From positions 108,011-172,010 of IMG/VR virus record IMGVR_UViG_3300021440_000014: 64,000 nt of DNA, one strand, 5' to 3'. Below the pieces are notes generated by a model. That model saw only the letters and a program-made list of their open reading frames with translations, was not told the origin of the DNA and did no database searches. This document shows, piece by piece, positions 32,350 through 38,685 of the stretch (position 1 is the stretch's first letter; the number at the start of each line of letters is the position of its first letter). The DNA is from a virus. Position numbers and translations under genes: made by a program.

Positions 32350-32424
32350 TGGCAGGCATGAAAGGACTTGCACCTTTTTATAATCGCTTCAGAGGCGATC
32401 CGATAACTATTCTCGCACATGCCA
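32350..32424 (-). tRNA. tRNA-Gln (CTG)
   Basis: Acceptor TGGCATG/CATGCCT with T1.T72 mismatch, G73 as in Gln, CCA encoded. D-arm CGA-GAATAGTTA-TCG, anticodon arm ATCGC-CTCTGAA-GCGAT, T-arm AAAGG-TGCAAGT-CCTTT. Elbow AG/GC. Confidence 0.88.
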
Positions 32425-32425
32425 A

Positions 32426-32677
32426 TCAAAAATTCTTCAAATAAGGTTTAATATGTTTTGGTGTTTTCTGGTTTATTAATTTAGGATTCGTTTCCAAAAT
32501 TAACTTTTGCCCACTTTTAGTTTTCTTGAGCTTTTTAAGAATTACTTCTGCTGTTAAATCGCACCCATCAATATGGATTTTACTTCCCTTTCTGTCGCTC
32601 GGATCTAATAACTGCATTGTTCGGGCGGCTCTATACAATTGATTCATCGCCCAATTTAGTAATTCTTCGTCATTCAT
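32426..32677 (-). CDS. Hypothetical protein
   Basis: 83 aa. NDEELLNWAMNQLYRAARTMQ is helical; KIHIDGCDLTAEVIL follows. Not recognised. Ends 2 nt after tRNA-Gln begins. Confidence 0.5.
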   Translation of the reverse strand: MNDEELLNWAMNQLYRAARTMQLLDPSDRKGSKIHIDGCDLTAEVILKKLKKTKSGQKLILETNPKLINQKTPKHIKPYLKNF

Positions 32678-32694
32678 AATTCACCTCAATATAT

Positions 32695-32895
32695 TTAACA
32701 CCAATCCGTTTTCCCTGTCAGCATATCCTTTAGTCTTTTCGCTGACTCTGCCGCGTCTTCTCTGGTTGGAATCCTTAGTCCAGCAAAGATACTTCCCTCT
32801 GGAAATGGCGTTAATCCTTCGTAAGGATTTTCTTCTGGAATATGAATCGGCTCCTTAGTAACCGAATCAATAAGTATTGTCTTATGTGTTTTCAT
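32695..32895 (-). CDS. Hypothetical protein
   Basis: 66 aa, proline-rich centre (EENPYEGLTPFPEGSIF). Not recognised. Overlaps the upstream gene. Confidence 0.5.
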   Translation of the reverse strand: MKTHKTILIDSVTKEPIHIPEENPYEGLTPFPEGSIFAGLRIPTREDAAESAKRLKDMLTGKTDWC

Positions 32896-33124
32896 TTTTA
32901 CTCTCTATTTTAACGCATTCGTATTTGTCTGTTAGTAAGCTAGTTATATTTGAAATTAACTCTGAGCGAACAACCCATTCATCAATTTCAATTCCGCTAG
33001 GTGGGTTTTTTATAAAGTCTGCCTCAACAATCTGCGCAGCCTCAATAACAGAATCCGCCAAGATTCTATAATTCATTCTCTCTATCTTGCTTATATCTTT
33101 AGAACATATTTTATCTGTTTCCAC
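32882..33124 (-). CDS. Hypothetical protein
   Basis: 80 aa, mainly helical, NYRILADSVIEAAQIVEADF. Not recognised. Confidence 0.5.
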   Translation of the reverse strand: METDKICSKDISKIERMNYRILADSVIEAAQIVEADFIKNPPSGIEIDEWVVRSELISNITSLLTDKYECVKIESKNENT

Positions 33125-33169
33125 GATATATAACCCAAAACTTTTGCTATATTTATATTCTTTCGTAAA

Positions 33170-33658
33170 TCAAATACTATAATCTTCTCCTTTAAATTGG
33201 TAATCTTTAATAAACTCAACCACTGAAGGTTCCAGTTCTACTCTATGACATATAGGATAAGAATACTCTATATTATGAGATTTTACCCCATTGAATACTA
33301 ATTTTTTTCCCTTGTCATTAGTTTTCATGTATCTATAGATTTCGTTTATCCATCTTTTACATCTTTCGACTTTATCAGAAGAATTCGCAAACTGAATCCA
33401 ATTTTCCCCATGATTTACTCCATAACCCTCGGAAAGGCATTCAAACACTCCTTGTAAATACGCGATTTTCTTTTCAATCGTATCGAAAAACTCTTCTTTG
33501 AGTTTACCAGTTATACGTCCTGCCGTAAATCCTTCTCGGCCCGGTGGACTCCAATTAAATATATCGTAGTAATCTGGCTTTTCTTTACTGTTATCATGGA
33601 AAGGAGTATCGTAAAAATCTCCCGCCTGAGCCGCTGATTTGATTGCTTTGACATTCAT
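33170..33658 (-). CDS. Hypothetical protein
   Basis: 162 aa, KKIAYLQGVFECLSEGYG and a charged C-terminus. Not recognised. Confidence 0.5.
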   Translation of the reverse strand: MNVKAIKSAAQAGDFYDTPFHDNSKEKPDYYDIFNWSPPGREGFTAGRITGKLKEEFFDTIEKKIAYLQGVFECLSEGYGVNHGENWIQFANSSDKVERCKRWINEIYRYMKTNDKGKKLVFNGVKSHNIEYSYPICHRVELEPSVVEFIKDYQFKGEDYSI

Positions 33659-33677
33659 AAATTAGAAACACCCAACC

Positions 33678-33857
33678 TTAATCACGTTTAATAAGGTAGT
33701 CAGTCATTTCTGCTTCGGTGGTGCGGCTGTTAGAGTCCCGTCCGGGGTAGTTGTTAAACTTAGTCTTCATTCTAAATATATCATATTGAAGAAAGCCAAT
33801 TATTAGCCACATTATGATTAATAAAATTACTAATACTTTAAATTTTAGATCTTTCAT
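33678..33857 (-). CDS. Small single-TM protein (59 aa)
   Basis: KVLVILLIIMWLIIGFLQYD is a membrane helix; the soluble tail reads YPGRDSNSRTTEAEMTDYL. It fills the stretch between two other small genes, and the hairpins seen in this DNA are therefore coding. Confidence 0.55.
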   Translation of the reverse strand: MKDLKFKVLVILLIIMWLIIGFLQYDIFRMKTKFNNYPGRDSNSRTTEAEMTDYLIKRD

Positions 33858-33903
33858 GTTAAATTAATTACCAAACATTCGTCGCCGCATATTTTCTATA
33901 TTG

Positions 33904-34119
33904 TTATTCAAGCGGTTGCGGTTTCTCGCATTCTTGTCCACCCTCAACAGGGGATTGTTTGGTAAAATTACTTTTTATTGCCTCCTCCCAAAAACAACAA
34001 TAAAATTTATTTAAATCCTTTTTAAAAGGATCTCTATGGTTAATTATTCCCATGTCACATGCGTTTGTTCCGTTTTTGAAATAAACCCTAAACTTGCAAT
34101 TAGTGCAATTCTTGTCCAT
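33904..34119 (-). CDS. Small zinc-binding protein
   Basis: 71 aa. CTNCKFRVYFKNGTNACDMG then CCFWEEA: four cysteines fit a zinc site. Leaderless promoter upstream. Confidence 0.55.
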   Translation of the reverse strand: MDKNCTNCKFRVYFKNGTNACDMGIINHRDPFKKDLNKFYCCFWEEAIKSNFTKQSPVEGGQECEKPQPLE

Positions 34120-34125
34120 TAATTT

Positions 34126-34153
34126 AATATAGATTATATTTTATATATGTCAA
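34126..34153 (-). promoter_or_regulatory. Sigma70-type promoter, leaderless start for 34119 gene
   Basis: Minus strand TTGACA, 16 nt, TATATT, then 6 nt to the ATG. Confidence 0.7.
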
Positions 34154-34160
34154 GTTAAAT

Positions 34161-34241
34161 TGGCCCCGGCGATAGGATTTTCACCTACATTTTCAGATAA
34201 TTACGATTAAAACCTTCAAAGGGTTCCTCGTCTACACCGGA
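34161..34241 (-). tRNA. tRNA-Gln (TTG), D-loop relocated
   Basis: Acceptor TCCGGTG/CGCCGGG, G73 and CCA. Directly after TA comes a stem ACGA that pairs with TCGT located after the anticodon arm GAACC-CTTTGAA-GGTTT. The 14-nt linker AATTATCTGAAAAT then leads to T-arm GTAGG-TGAAAAT-CCTAT. No D-arm in the usual place. The linker AT and T-loop GA match the altered elbow code. Confidence 0.7.
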
Positions 34242-34310
34242 TTTGATCATTCGCCCTGCTCACACACGTAAACTTACAAACTGGCAATACAGCTTAGGGC
34301 TACTAAAATG
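34242..34310 (-). other. Spacer with GCCCT/AGGGC stem
   Basis: A 5-bp stem GCCCT...AGGGC encloses 46 nt with GTAA-GT-TTAC. No tRNA could be folded. Confidence 0.3.
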
Positions 34311-34382
34311 TGGGTTAGTTCGGTACTGCCCCGAACTCTCTCAGCTTAAGAGGCTGGACTTCGCTTTCAAAGTTTCTAACCC
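34311..34382 (-). tRNA. tRNA-Lys (CTT)
   Basis: Acceptor GGGTTAG/CTAACCC, D-arm ACTT-TGAAAGCG-AAGT, anticodon arm CAGC-CTCTTAA-GCTG, T-arm TTCGG-GGCAGTA-CCGAA. CCA not encoded. Elbow AG/GC. Confidence 0.85.
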
Positions 34383-34460
34383 ATGAAAAAATTAGTGAGA
34401 GGAATTGAAAAATCAAGATGCTATTCCGCCCCCTCTCAGGGATTTTTATTAACTGTAGGC
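34383..34460 (-). other. Hairpin TGAGAGG/CCTCTCA with T-run
   Basis: A perfect 7-bp stem with a 33-nt interior containing GCGGAATAGCA, followed by CTAATTTTTT. Could be a terminator or a tRNA remnant. Confidence 0.4.
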
Positions 34461-34470
34461 GTCTTTAAAG

Positions 34471-34551
34471 TGGTGGGCAAGGAGGGATTTGAACCCTCAT
34501 TTTATTCCAATTATGCACCCATCGCTTAGAAGGCGCGGCCATTACAAGCCC
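34471..34551 (-). tRNA. tRNA-Arg (TCT), D-loop relocated
   Basis: Acceptor GGGCTTG/CTTGCCC (two T.T mismatches), A73, CCA. Anticodon loop CTTCTAA on a short CGC/GCG stem follows TAATGGC; ATG..C pairs with G.GCAT after the arm. Then AATTGGAATAAAAT and a canonical T-arm GAGGG-TTCAAAT-CCCTC. GG in the linker matches T-loop TC. Confidence 0.65.
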
Positions 34552-34568
34552 AAAATTATGTAACTCAT

Positions 34569-34598
34569 TTACTATGTCTTCTTTTTCTAAAATGTCAA
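34569..34598 (-). promoter_or_regulatory. Promoter for tRNA-Arg (TCT)
   Basis: Minus strand TTGACA, 18 nt, TAGTAA, lying between the 34603-34624 terminator and the tRNA. Confidence 0.5.
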
Positions 34599-34602
34599 AT
34601 TC

Positions 34603-34624
34603 TAAAAACTAGAACCAATTCTAG
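34603..34624 (-). terminator. Terminator upstream of tRNA-Arg (TCT)
   Basis: Minus strand CTAGAA-TTGG-TTCTAG then TTTTTAG. Confidence 0.8.
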
Positions 34625-34833
34625 GTCAGCCCTGCGCTATGGGTGCCTTGTATTGCAATACCGCTTAGTTCCCCATAGACTACTTATTAAAAAATAAGTA
34701 ATACGGGCATTCCGCCCGCCATCGGATTCTCGCACCGACCCAATCGATTTTCAACCATAATTTTCAGTCTTTCGGCTTTCGCTTCCTGATCCGTTGTGGT
34801 CTGGTCTACTCCTTTTTTGATTCTAGTTAAAAT
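34625..34833 (-). other. Structured RNA region, unresolved
   Basis: 209 bp without a gene. Contains CTATGGG...CCCATAG with GTATTGCAATAC inside, TACTTATT-TTTT-AATAAGTA, CGGGC-GGAAT-GCCCG and a T-arm-like TCGG-TGCGAGAAT-CCGA that precedes it. The last two could be another inside-out tRNA but the fold is incomplete. Confidence 0.35.
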
Positions 34834-34909
34834 TGGTGCTGCCGAAAGGAATCTCACCTTCAGTCTTCTCCTTCGTAGGGAGTGGCTTTAATAATTTAGC
34901 TACGACAGC
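34834..34909 (-). tRNA. tRNA-Arg (ACG)
   Basis: Acceptor GCTGTCG/CGGCAGC, A73, CCA. D-arm GCT-AAATTATTAA-AGC, anticodon arm CTCC-CTACGAA-GGAG, T-arm GAAGG-TGAGATT-CCTTT. Elbow AT/GA (T19-A56). Confidence 0.85.
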
Positions 34910-35043
34910 ATTAAATAGTTTTCTGAGGATTTCACAAGGCGATATCCAACGGGGTTCTACCGTCTTTTAAGCTCGCTCAGTTCCCCTTTTTCCTGCGGTA
35001 ATTAAGGAGTCTATCTCATTCCACTAGGTTAACCGAAATTTTA
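34910..35043 (-). other. Spacer with GGGG...CCCC stem, unresolved
   Basis: 134 bp without a frame. GGGG(AACT...AGAA)CCCC and short hairpins visible; no tRNA identified. Confidence 0.3.
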
Positions 35044-35247
35044 TTATTGACTTATCATCCAATCTGGTATTGAATCTTCATTTGTCATTAGCCAAGCAAA
35101 ATCCTCTTCAAAAGAGTATAGGTAATTTTGATTTAATGTCCTGTGCTTGGCTCTAAAAACTGTTCTTCCTTTATGTAAAAACGGCTTACCTCTAAACTCA
35201 AGACAGAGGAACCTTTGTTTTATTTCCTCTGAGATGTTATTGTTCAT
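35044..35247 (-). CDS. Hypothetical protein
   Basis: 67 aa from the ATG at 35247 (MNNNISEEIKQRF). Basic; not recognised. Starts 11 nt downstream of tRNA-Arg (CCT). Confidence 0.5.
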   Translation of the reverse strand: MNNNISEEIKQRFLCLEFRGKPFLHKGRTVFRAKHRTLNQNYLYSFEEDFAWLMTNEDSIPDWMISQ

Positions 35248-35257
35248 AAATTTAAAT

Positions 35258-35337
35258 TGGTGCATCTGATAGGATTTGAACCTACATTATTCCAATTATA
35301 CGCTAAACTCTTTAGGAAAGAGTGCTATTACAGATGC
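35258..35337 (-). tRNA. tRNA-Arg (CCT), D-loop relocated
   Basis: Perfect acceptor GCATCTG/CAGATGC, A73, CCA. TAATAGC is followed at once by anticodon arm ACTCT-TTCCTAA-AGAGT; ATAGC pairs with GC(G)TAT on the 3' side. Then AATTGGAATAAT and canonical T-arm GTAGG-TTCAAAT-CCTAT. Clearest example of the moved D-loop: GG sits 3' of the anticodon arm. Confidence 0.75.
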
Positions 35338-35341
35338 ATTT

Positions 35342-35418
35342 TGGTTCGGGATACACAGCCTTTCACTGTTGCACAACGTAGTCATGAGCTACGGCGTCTA
35401 TACTTGCGCCAATCCCAA
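35342..35418 (-). tRNA. tRNA-Met or Ile2 (CAT)
   Basis: Acceptor TTGGGAT/ATCCCGA, A73, CCA. D-arm GCG-CAAGTATAGA-CGC, anticodon arm CGTAG-CTCATGA-CTACG, T-arm ACAG-TGAAAGG-CTGT. Elbow AT/GA. Initiator, elongator or Ile cannot be told apart by sequence alone. Confidence 0.8.
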
Positions 35419-35419
35419 A

Positions 35420-35731
35420 TTATTTTAAACTATTATGCAAAGATTTTTCTACCCATTTAGGAGAAGCATCTAATACGTCTTGTATTTCGCTTTTCACTAA
35501 GAGTTCATCTTTTATATCCTCGCTCCACATTTTGATAGTTAGATTAACTAAACTTTTGCCCCATATAGCCCTTTGAACTGTTATAGGATCTTTGCAGGTA
35601 ACTTCTTTTACTACAGACCTACCGTAAGTATCATAAAGATAATAACATTCTTTTGGATCAAGTCCATTAGAATCTAACTTAAAGTAACACATGCATAGAT
35701 AATGTCTTACTTCTTTCTCTGTATATTTCAT
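35420..35731 (-). CDS. Hypothetical protein, possibly longer
   Basis: 103 aa from the first ATG. The same frame continues upstream with coherent protein-like sequence (KYDTAKRNIKIPKEFSQKF) but lacks a standard start; a nearby ATG after AGGAG is one base out of frame. Either a rare start, an indel or an mRNA read through from tRNA-Tyr. Confidence 0.5.
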   Translation of the reverse strand: MKYTEKEVRHYLCMCYFKLDSNGLDPKECYYLYDTYGRSVVKEVTCKDPITVQRAIWGKSLVNLTIKMWSEDIKDELLVKSEIQDVLDASPKWVEKSLHNSLK

Positions 35732-35842
35732 TAAATAGTTCCACTCTTCTTCAAATTTTTGAGAGAACTCTTTTGGTATTTTTATATTGCGTTTAGCTGT
35801 GTCATATTTTCTTACTCCTGTTTTTTTTTGTTTTTACTAAAT

Positions 35843-35930
35843 TGGTGGTGCCGGTTGGATCTGCCCCAACTATTCCATAAGAATTACGAGATTTACAGTC
35901 TCGCGCCTGATCTAATTTGGCTTCGTCACC
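35843..35930 (-). tRNA. tRNA-Tyr (GTA)
   Basis: Class II. Acceptor GGTGACG/CGGCACC (one A.G), D-arm GCC-AAATTAGATCA-GGC, anticodon arm CGAGA-CTGTAAA-TCTCG, variable arm ATTC-TTAT-GAAT, T-arm GTTGG-GGCAGAT-CCAAC, A73, CCA. Elbow AG/GC. Confidence 0.88.
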
Positions 35931-35943
35931 TTAAAATAAATTC

Positions 35944-36000
35944 GAACAAGAAACCCCTCTGATGTCCATAGGCGTAATGTCACATACTCATTTCTTGTTC
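35944..36000 (-). ncRNA. 57-nt RNA closed by 10-bp stem
   Basis: GAACAAGAAA pairs perfectly with TTTCTTGTTC. Lies back to back with the next element, both between tRNA-Tyr and a small gene. Confidence 0.4.
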
Positions 36001-36002
36001 TC

Positions 36003-36060
36003 AACACTTAACTTCTCCATTCTTACTCCCGCCACTTCAGTTTGGCCCTATTTAAGTGTT
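36003..36060 (-). ncRNA. 58-nt RNA closed by 9-bp stem
   Basis: AACACTTAA pairs perfectly with TTAAGTGTT; 40-nt interior rich in G and A. Ends at the stop codon of the 36061 gene. Confidence 0.4.
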
Positions 36061-36255
36061 TTAAATTACTTGGAAATCTAAATGCATTTTAAAGGATACT
36101 TTTAGTTCCGTAGGTATCCAACCATCTAATACTTTAATTTGAGATAAAGAATACGTTGTATAAAAAACTTCTCCATAAGTTAGAAAAGATTTGTCTTCCA
36201 CTATTTTTCCTGTTAAAGTTTTGAATTTATTGTCTTTTTTTAGAGTATACCACAT
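36061..36255 (-). CDS. Hypothetical protein
   Basis: 64 aa from the ATG at 36255 (MWYTLKKDNKF); an earlier ATG would lie inside tRNA-Thr. Not recognised. Confidence 0.5.
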   Translation of the reverse strand: MWYTLKKDNKFKTLTGKIVEDKSFLTYGEVFYTTYSLSQIKVLDGWIPTELKVSFKMHLDFQVI

Positions 36256-36265
36256 ATTTTTAAAA

Positions 36266-36333
36266 TGGAGCCACACACGATATCGCAATCGTCACGCCTT
36301 ATTACGAGTAAGGACTAGGTGCTTACGTGCGGC
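36266..36333 (-). tRNA. tRNA-Thr (CGT), reduced D-arm
   Basis: Acceptor GCCGCAC/GTGTGGC, T73, CCA. Anticodon arm CCTTA-CTCGTAA-TAAGG, T-arm ACGAT-TGCGAT-ATCGT with a 6-nt loop. Only 13 nt (GTAAGCACCTAGT) stand for the D-arm. Confidence 0.7.
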
Positions 36334-36335
36334 AG

Positions 36336-36396
36336 AAGAGGATCTGAAAATTAATTCAGTTTACAATGATTGGACCCATGTTTTCTTGACCTCTTT
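36336..36396 (-). ncRNA. Small hairpin RNA AAGAGG/CCTCTT
   Basis: A 6-bp closing stem with an inner CTGAA-TTAATT-TTCAG hairpin, between two tRNAs. No tRNA features. Confidence 0.3.
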
Positions 36397-36399
36397 AAA

Positions 36400-36475
36400 T
36401 GGCGAGCTATGAGGGAGTCCCACCCTCTTAATTTCCGCAGACAACGGAATGATTCCAGTCTTCATCTTATAGCCC
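36400..36475 (-). tRNA. tRNA-Asp (GTC)
   Basis: Acceptor GGGCTAT/ATAGCTC, G73 typical for Asp, CCA. D-arm GAT-GAAGACTGGA-ATC, anticodon arm TTCCG-TTGTCTG-CGGAA, T-arm GAGGG-TGGGACT-CCCTC. T-loop GG pairs with D-loop AC (C19-G56). Confidence 0.85.
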
Positions 36476-36493
36476 ATAAATTTTATTACTTAA

Positions 36494-36700
36494 CTAACTA
36501 ATCTCAAGTGTTTTAAAGTCATAAAAACAAAATGTAACGTCTTTAACCTCATCAATAGACGTTAGATGATGATAAAACCTTTTATCTGATTCTTTTGATT
36601 TTTCTCTTACATAATTTAGATGAAAGACCTTTCCGCATACGGTATATATTTCCGTAACTAAATCTTCTCTCCATATTATGTTTTTAACTTCATACTTCAT
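36494..36700 (-). CDS. Hypothetical protein
   Basis: 68 aa, mixed alpha/beta, no motif. Not recognised. Confidence 0.45.
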   Translation of the reverse strand: MKYEVKNIIWREDLVTEIYTVCGKVFHLNYVREKSKESDKRFYHHLTSIDEVKDVTFCFYDFKTLEIS

Positions 36701-36781
36701 ACATATTAGATTATCTAATCGCTTTTTGCCTCACGTTATTGTTAACGTCTATATCCATTCGCGTTTTGGATTCGATGTAAA

Positions 36782-37087
36782 TTATTCTTTATCTAAAATA
36801 AAACTCTCTTCTTCGTTTTTACCAACAAACTCAATACAATCATTCAGTAATTCAATTAGTTGCTCTTTCTTAAGCTTTAATGTAACCCATCCATTCAAAT
36901 GTTTTGTATCTATGGCTAATACTGTTATTTTACAGCCGTCTTGCTCTTCGAAATCTAATAAAGCCGCCGTTACGAATCCAGATAAACCAAAGCTTTTAGA
37001 ATTTTTATTAAATAATAAACCCATTCCTCTCAATTGCTCGAAGCTCTCAAAAGAGTTGATTATATCTGATATTTTCTTTTTTTTCAT
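36782..37087 (-). CDS. Hypothetical protein
   Basis: 101 aa. KITVLAIDTKHLNGWVTLKLKKEQLIELL at the C-terminal half suggests a small alpha/beta fold. Not recognised. Confidence 0.5.
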   Translation of the reverse strand: MKKKKISDIINSFESFEQLRGMGLLFNKNSKSFGLSGFVTAALLDFEEQDGCKITVLAIDTKHLNGWVTLKLKKEQLIELLNDCIEFVGKNEEESFILDKE

Positions 37088-37130
37088 GTAAAAGATTACT
37101 ACATTTTTTTAAAAAAATCAAGAGGATTTC

Positions 37131-37360
37131 ACACGTAGTTCCTAATTCAGCGTCCGGTTACGCTCCGAATCTTCTGAGCCGCGCCAGCTTGCTTCTATCA
37201 CAACCCGCTAGTTAGTCTATCTCTCATTTCTAGAAATATTCCTGCGCTGTTTTTACGCCGACAGGTAGCGGCTTGGGATCACTTCTACCAAGCTCATGGA
37301 CTTCATGAATATTACATTGTCCACTTTTTCAACCGATTTCACGGTTAAGATTTTTAAATT
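37131..37360 (-). other. RNA-rich region, partly tRNA-like
   Basis: A T-arm TTCGG-AGCGTAA-CCGGA of the AG/GC class lies at about 37150-37170 but its tRNA body could not be completed. Further hairpins: GCTTGG...CCAAGC, CCTG...CAGG, ATTTCTAGAAAT. Confidence 0.35.
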
Positions 37361-37364
37361 CTAT

Positions 37365-37423
37365 TAGACAGATGGACCTCGAACCCATTTCGACACATAT
37401 CGAACAGCCAGCCTTGCTGTCTA
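37365..37423 (-). ncRNA. 59-nt mini tRNA-like RNA
   Basis: Perfect acceptor TAGACAG/CTGTCTA and a canonical T-arm ATGGG-TTCGAGG-TCCAT, but only 28 nt replace the D-arm and anticodon arm: CAAGGCTGGCTG and hairpin TTCGA-TATGTG-TCGAA. No standard 7-nt anticodon loop. Confidence 0.5.
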
Positions 37424-37426
37424 AAA

Positions 37427-37486
37427 TTAATTTGCTCCTCAGTGCTTGCTTTTGCACGTTGCCGCTTTTGACTTGGAGCATTTAGC
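37427..37486 (-). other. Hairpin TGCTCC/GGAGCA
   Basis: 6-bp stem with inner GTGC...GCAC; between mini tRNA-like RNA and tRNA-Ser. Confidence 0.3.
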
Positions 37487-37490
37487 TAAA

Positions 37491-37577
37491 TGGCGGATAA
37501 GTTAGGTGCTGCCCCCAATTCCCGTAGGAACGATGAGTTTTCAAGACTCTCACGAAAGCTGTTTCGTTTACTTATCC
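37491..37577 (-). tRNA. tRNA-Ser (TGA)
   Basis: Acceptor GGATAAG/CTTATCC, G73, CCA. D-arm CGAAA-CAGC-TTTCG, anticodon arm GAGT-CTTGAAA-ACTC, variable arm TTCC-TAC-GGAA, T-arm TTGGG-GGCAGCA-CCTAA. The 5' end overlaps the HNH gene stop by 10 bp. Elbow AG/GC. Confidence 0.85.
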
Positions 37578-38332
37578 TTTAAAATTTTATATCTTTTTTG
37601 CCAAAAGCCGGGATAAAACCATTTTATACCAAGACTTTTTAAATGCTTTCTTAATCCTGTATGGCTACAACCTAATTCATCCTTTATTTTTTCCAAGGAT
37701 TTTTCTTGAACCATTTTTTCTAAAATTTCCTTATCTGGCCAATTAATAATCTTTTGAATTTTACGAGTCTCTATCCCTTCGGCTATTAATCTTTTCATAA
37801 CTCCAGAAGGAGAACATCCAACAATTTTCGCAATTTGTATGGTAGATTTCTTTTGTATTAAATATAAATCTTTAAGATCAAATTTAGACCAATCGTATTT
37901 GCCTTTCAAACTCAAAGCGCAAAACGTAGAACAAGTTTTATTCCAAAAAGGTTTTTCTTTATTACAAATAGGACAATTATTTATCATTGACTTAGATTTA
38001 TCAATTAATTCTATCCTTTTGTAGTCTACAAAAGATTCATTAAATCTACTTATGGAATCTGGAATAATTCTTAAATTATCGTGGACTTCTCTATGACAAT
38101 TAGAACATAATAATACGCATTTTCTTAATTCTATTACTAAATCTTGCCAATTTTTAGGGTTTGCTCTTATAGAACCAAAGCTAAACTCTTTTTCGCTGGG
38201 ATCTAAATGATGTAGTTCTAATGCGTTATTACATTTATTATAATCACAAGTTCCGCATTTACCGCCAAATGCATCTATTATTCTTTGTTTGCTTCTTTTA
38301 CGCCAATTTTTAACATCTTCCGCTCTGCTCAT
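37568..38332 (-). CDS. HNH endonuclease overlapping tRNA-Ser
   Basis: 254 aa. N-terminal HNH: GKCGTCDYNKCNNALELHHLDP, LCSNCHREVH (zinc-bound). A CPICNKEKPFWNKTCSTFC finger follows, then two helix-turn-helix repeats (IQIAKIVGCSPSGVMKRLI; KIKDELGCSHTGLRKHLKSL). Its last codons K-D-K and stop lie in the acceptor of tRNA-Ser. Confidence 0.85.
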   Translation of the reverse strand: MSRAEDVKNWRKRSKQRIIDAFGGKCGTCDYNKCNNALELHHLDPSEKEFSFGSIRANPKNWQDLVIELRKCVLLCSNCHREVHDNLRIIPDSISRFNESFVDYKRIELIDKSKSMINNCPICNKEKPFWNKTCSTFCALSLKGKYDWSKFDLKDLYLIQKKSTIQIAKIVGCSPSGVMKRLIAEGIETRKIQKIINWPDKEILEKMVQEKSLEKIKDELGCSHTGLRKHLKSLGIKWFYPGFWQKRYKILKDK

Positions 38333-38368
38333 ACTTTATGTTACACTTATCATGTAACATATAGAAAT

Positions 38369-38444
38369 TGGCTGCTAGAACTGGATTCAAACCAGTATCG
38401 ACGATCTTAACAGGATCGGGAATTATCAATTATTCGATCTAGCA
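38369..38444 (-). tRNA. tRNA-Asn (GTT)
   Basis: Acceptor TGCTAGA/TCTAGCA, G73, CCA. D-arm GAAT-AATTGATA-ATTC, anticodon arm CGATC-CTGTTAA-GATCG, T-arm ACTGG-TTTGAAT-CCAGT. Elbow GA/TT, i.e. A19-T56 instead of G-C. Confidence 0.9.
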
Positions 38445-38451
38445 TTTAAAT

Positions 38452-38531
38452 TGGTGCAAGTGGTGGGTAACGCTCCCACACGAATAGTCTGGTTAAAAGC
38501 CAGTTGGACGTACTTTGGTACCTTCACTTGC
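38452..38531 (-). tRNA. tRNA-Lys (TTT)
   Basis: Acceptor GCAAGTG/CACTTGC, A73, CCA. D-arm GTAC-CAAA-GTAC region, anticodon arm CTGG-CTTTTAA-CCAG, T-arm GTGGG-AGCGTTA-CCCAC. Elbow AG/GC. Confidence 0.85.
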
Positions 38532-38540
38532 ATAAATAAC

Positions 38541-38595
38541 ATGAATGTTTTGAAGTCCGTCTAAACTTCGTCGGACGGGACACATTATCATTCAC
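38541..38595 (-). ncRNA. Small RNA with possible pseudoknot
   Basis: GTGAATG/CATTCAT closes it; inside GTCCG pairs with CGGAC while GAAG in the loop can pair with the following CTTC, an H-type pseudoknot. Between tRNA-Lys and tRNA-Ile. Confidence 0.4.
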
Positions 38596-38600
38596 TAAAA

Positions 38601-38674
38601 TGGTAGCCTATGCCGGTAACGCTCCGACGAAGCAATCTTATCAGGATTGTATTATACTTTTTAATTAATAGGCT
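38601..38674 (-). tRNA. tRNA-Ile (GAT)
   Basis: Acceptor AGCCTAT/ATAGGCT, A73, CCA. D-arm ATT-AAAAAGTAT-AAT, anticodon arm CAATC-CTGATAA-GATTG, T-arm GTCGG-AGCGTTA-CCGGC. Elbow AG/GC. Confidence 0.9.
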
Positions 38675-38685
38675 ATAAAAATTAA

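Noticed and set aside
33660-33780. Hairpin-rich noncoding RNA
   Set aside because: The region is coding for a 59-aa membrane protein (33678-33857).
37131-37200. Complete tRNA with AGCGTAA T-loop
   Set aside because: The T-arm is convincing but acceptor and anticodon arm could not be matched, so it is listed only as an unresolved region.
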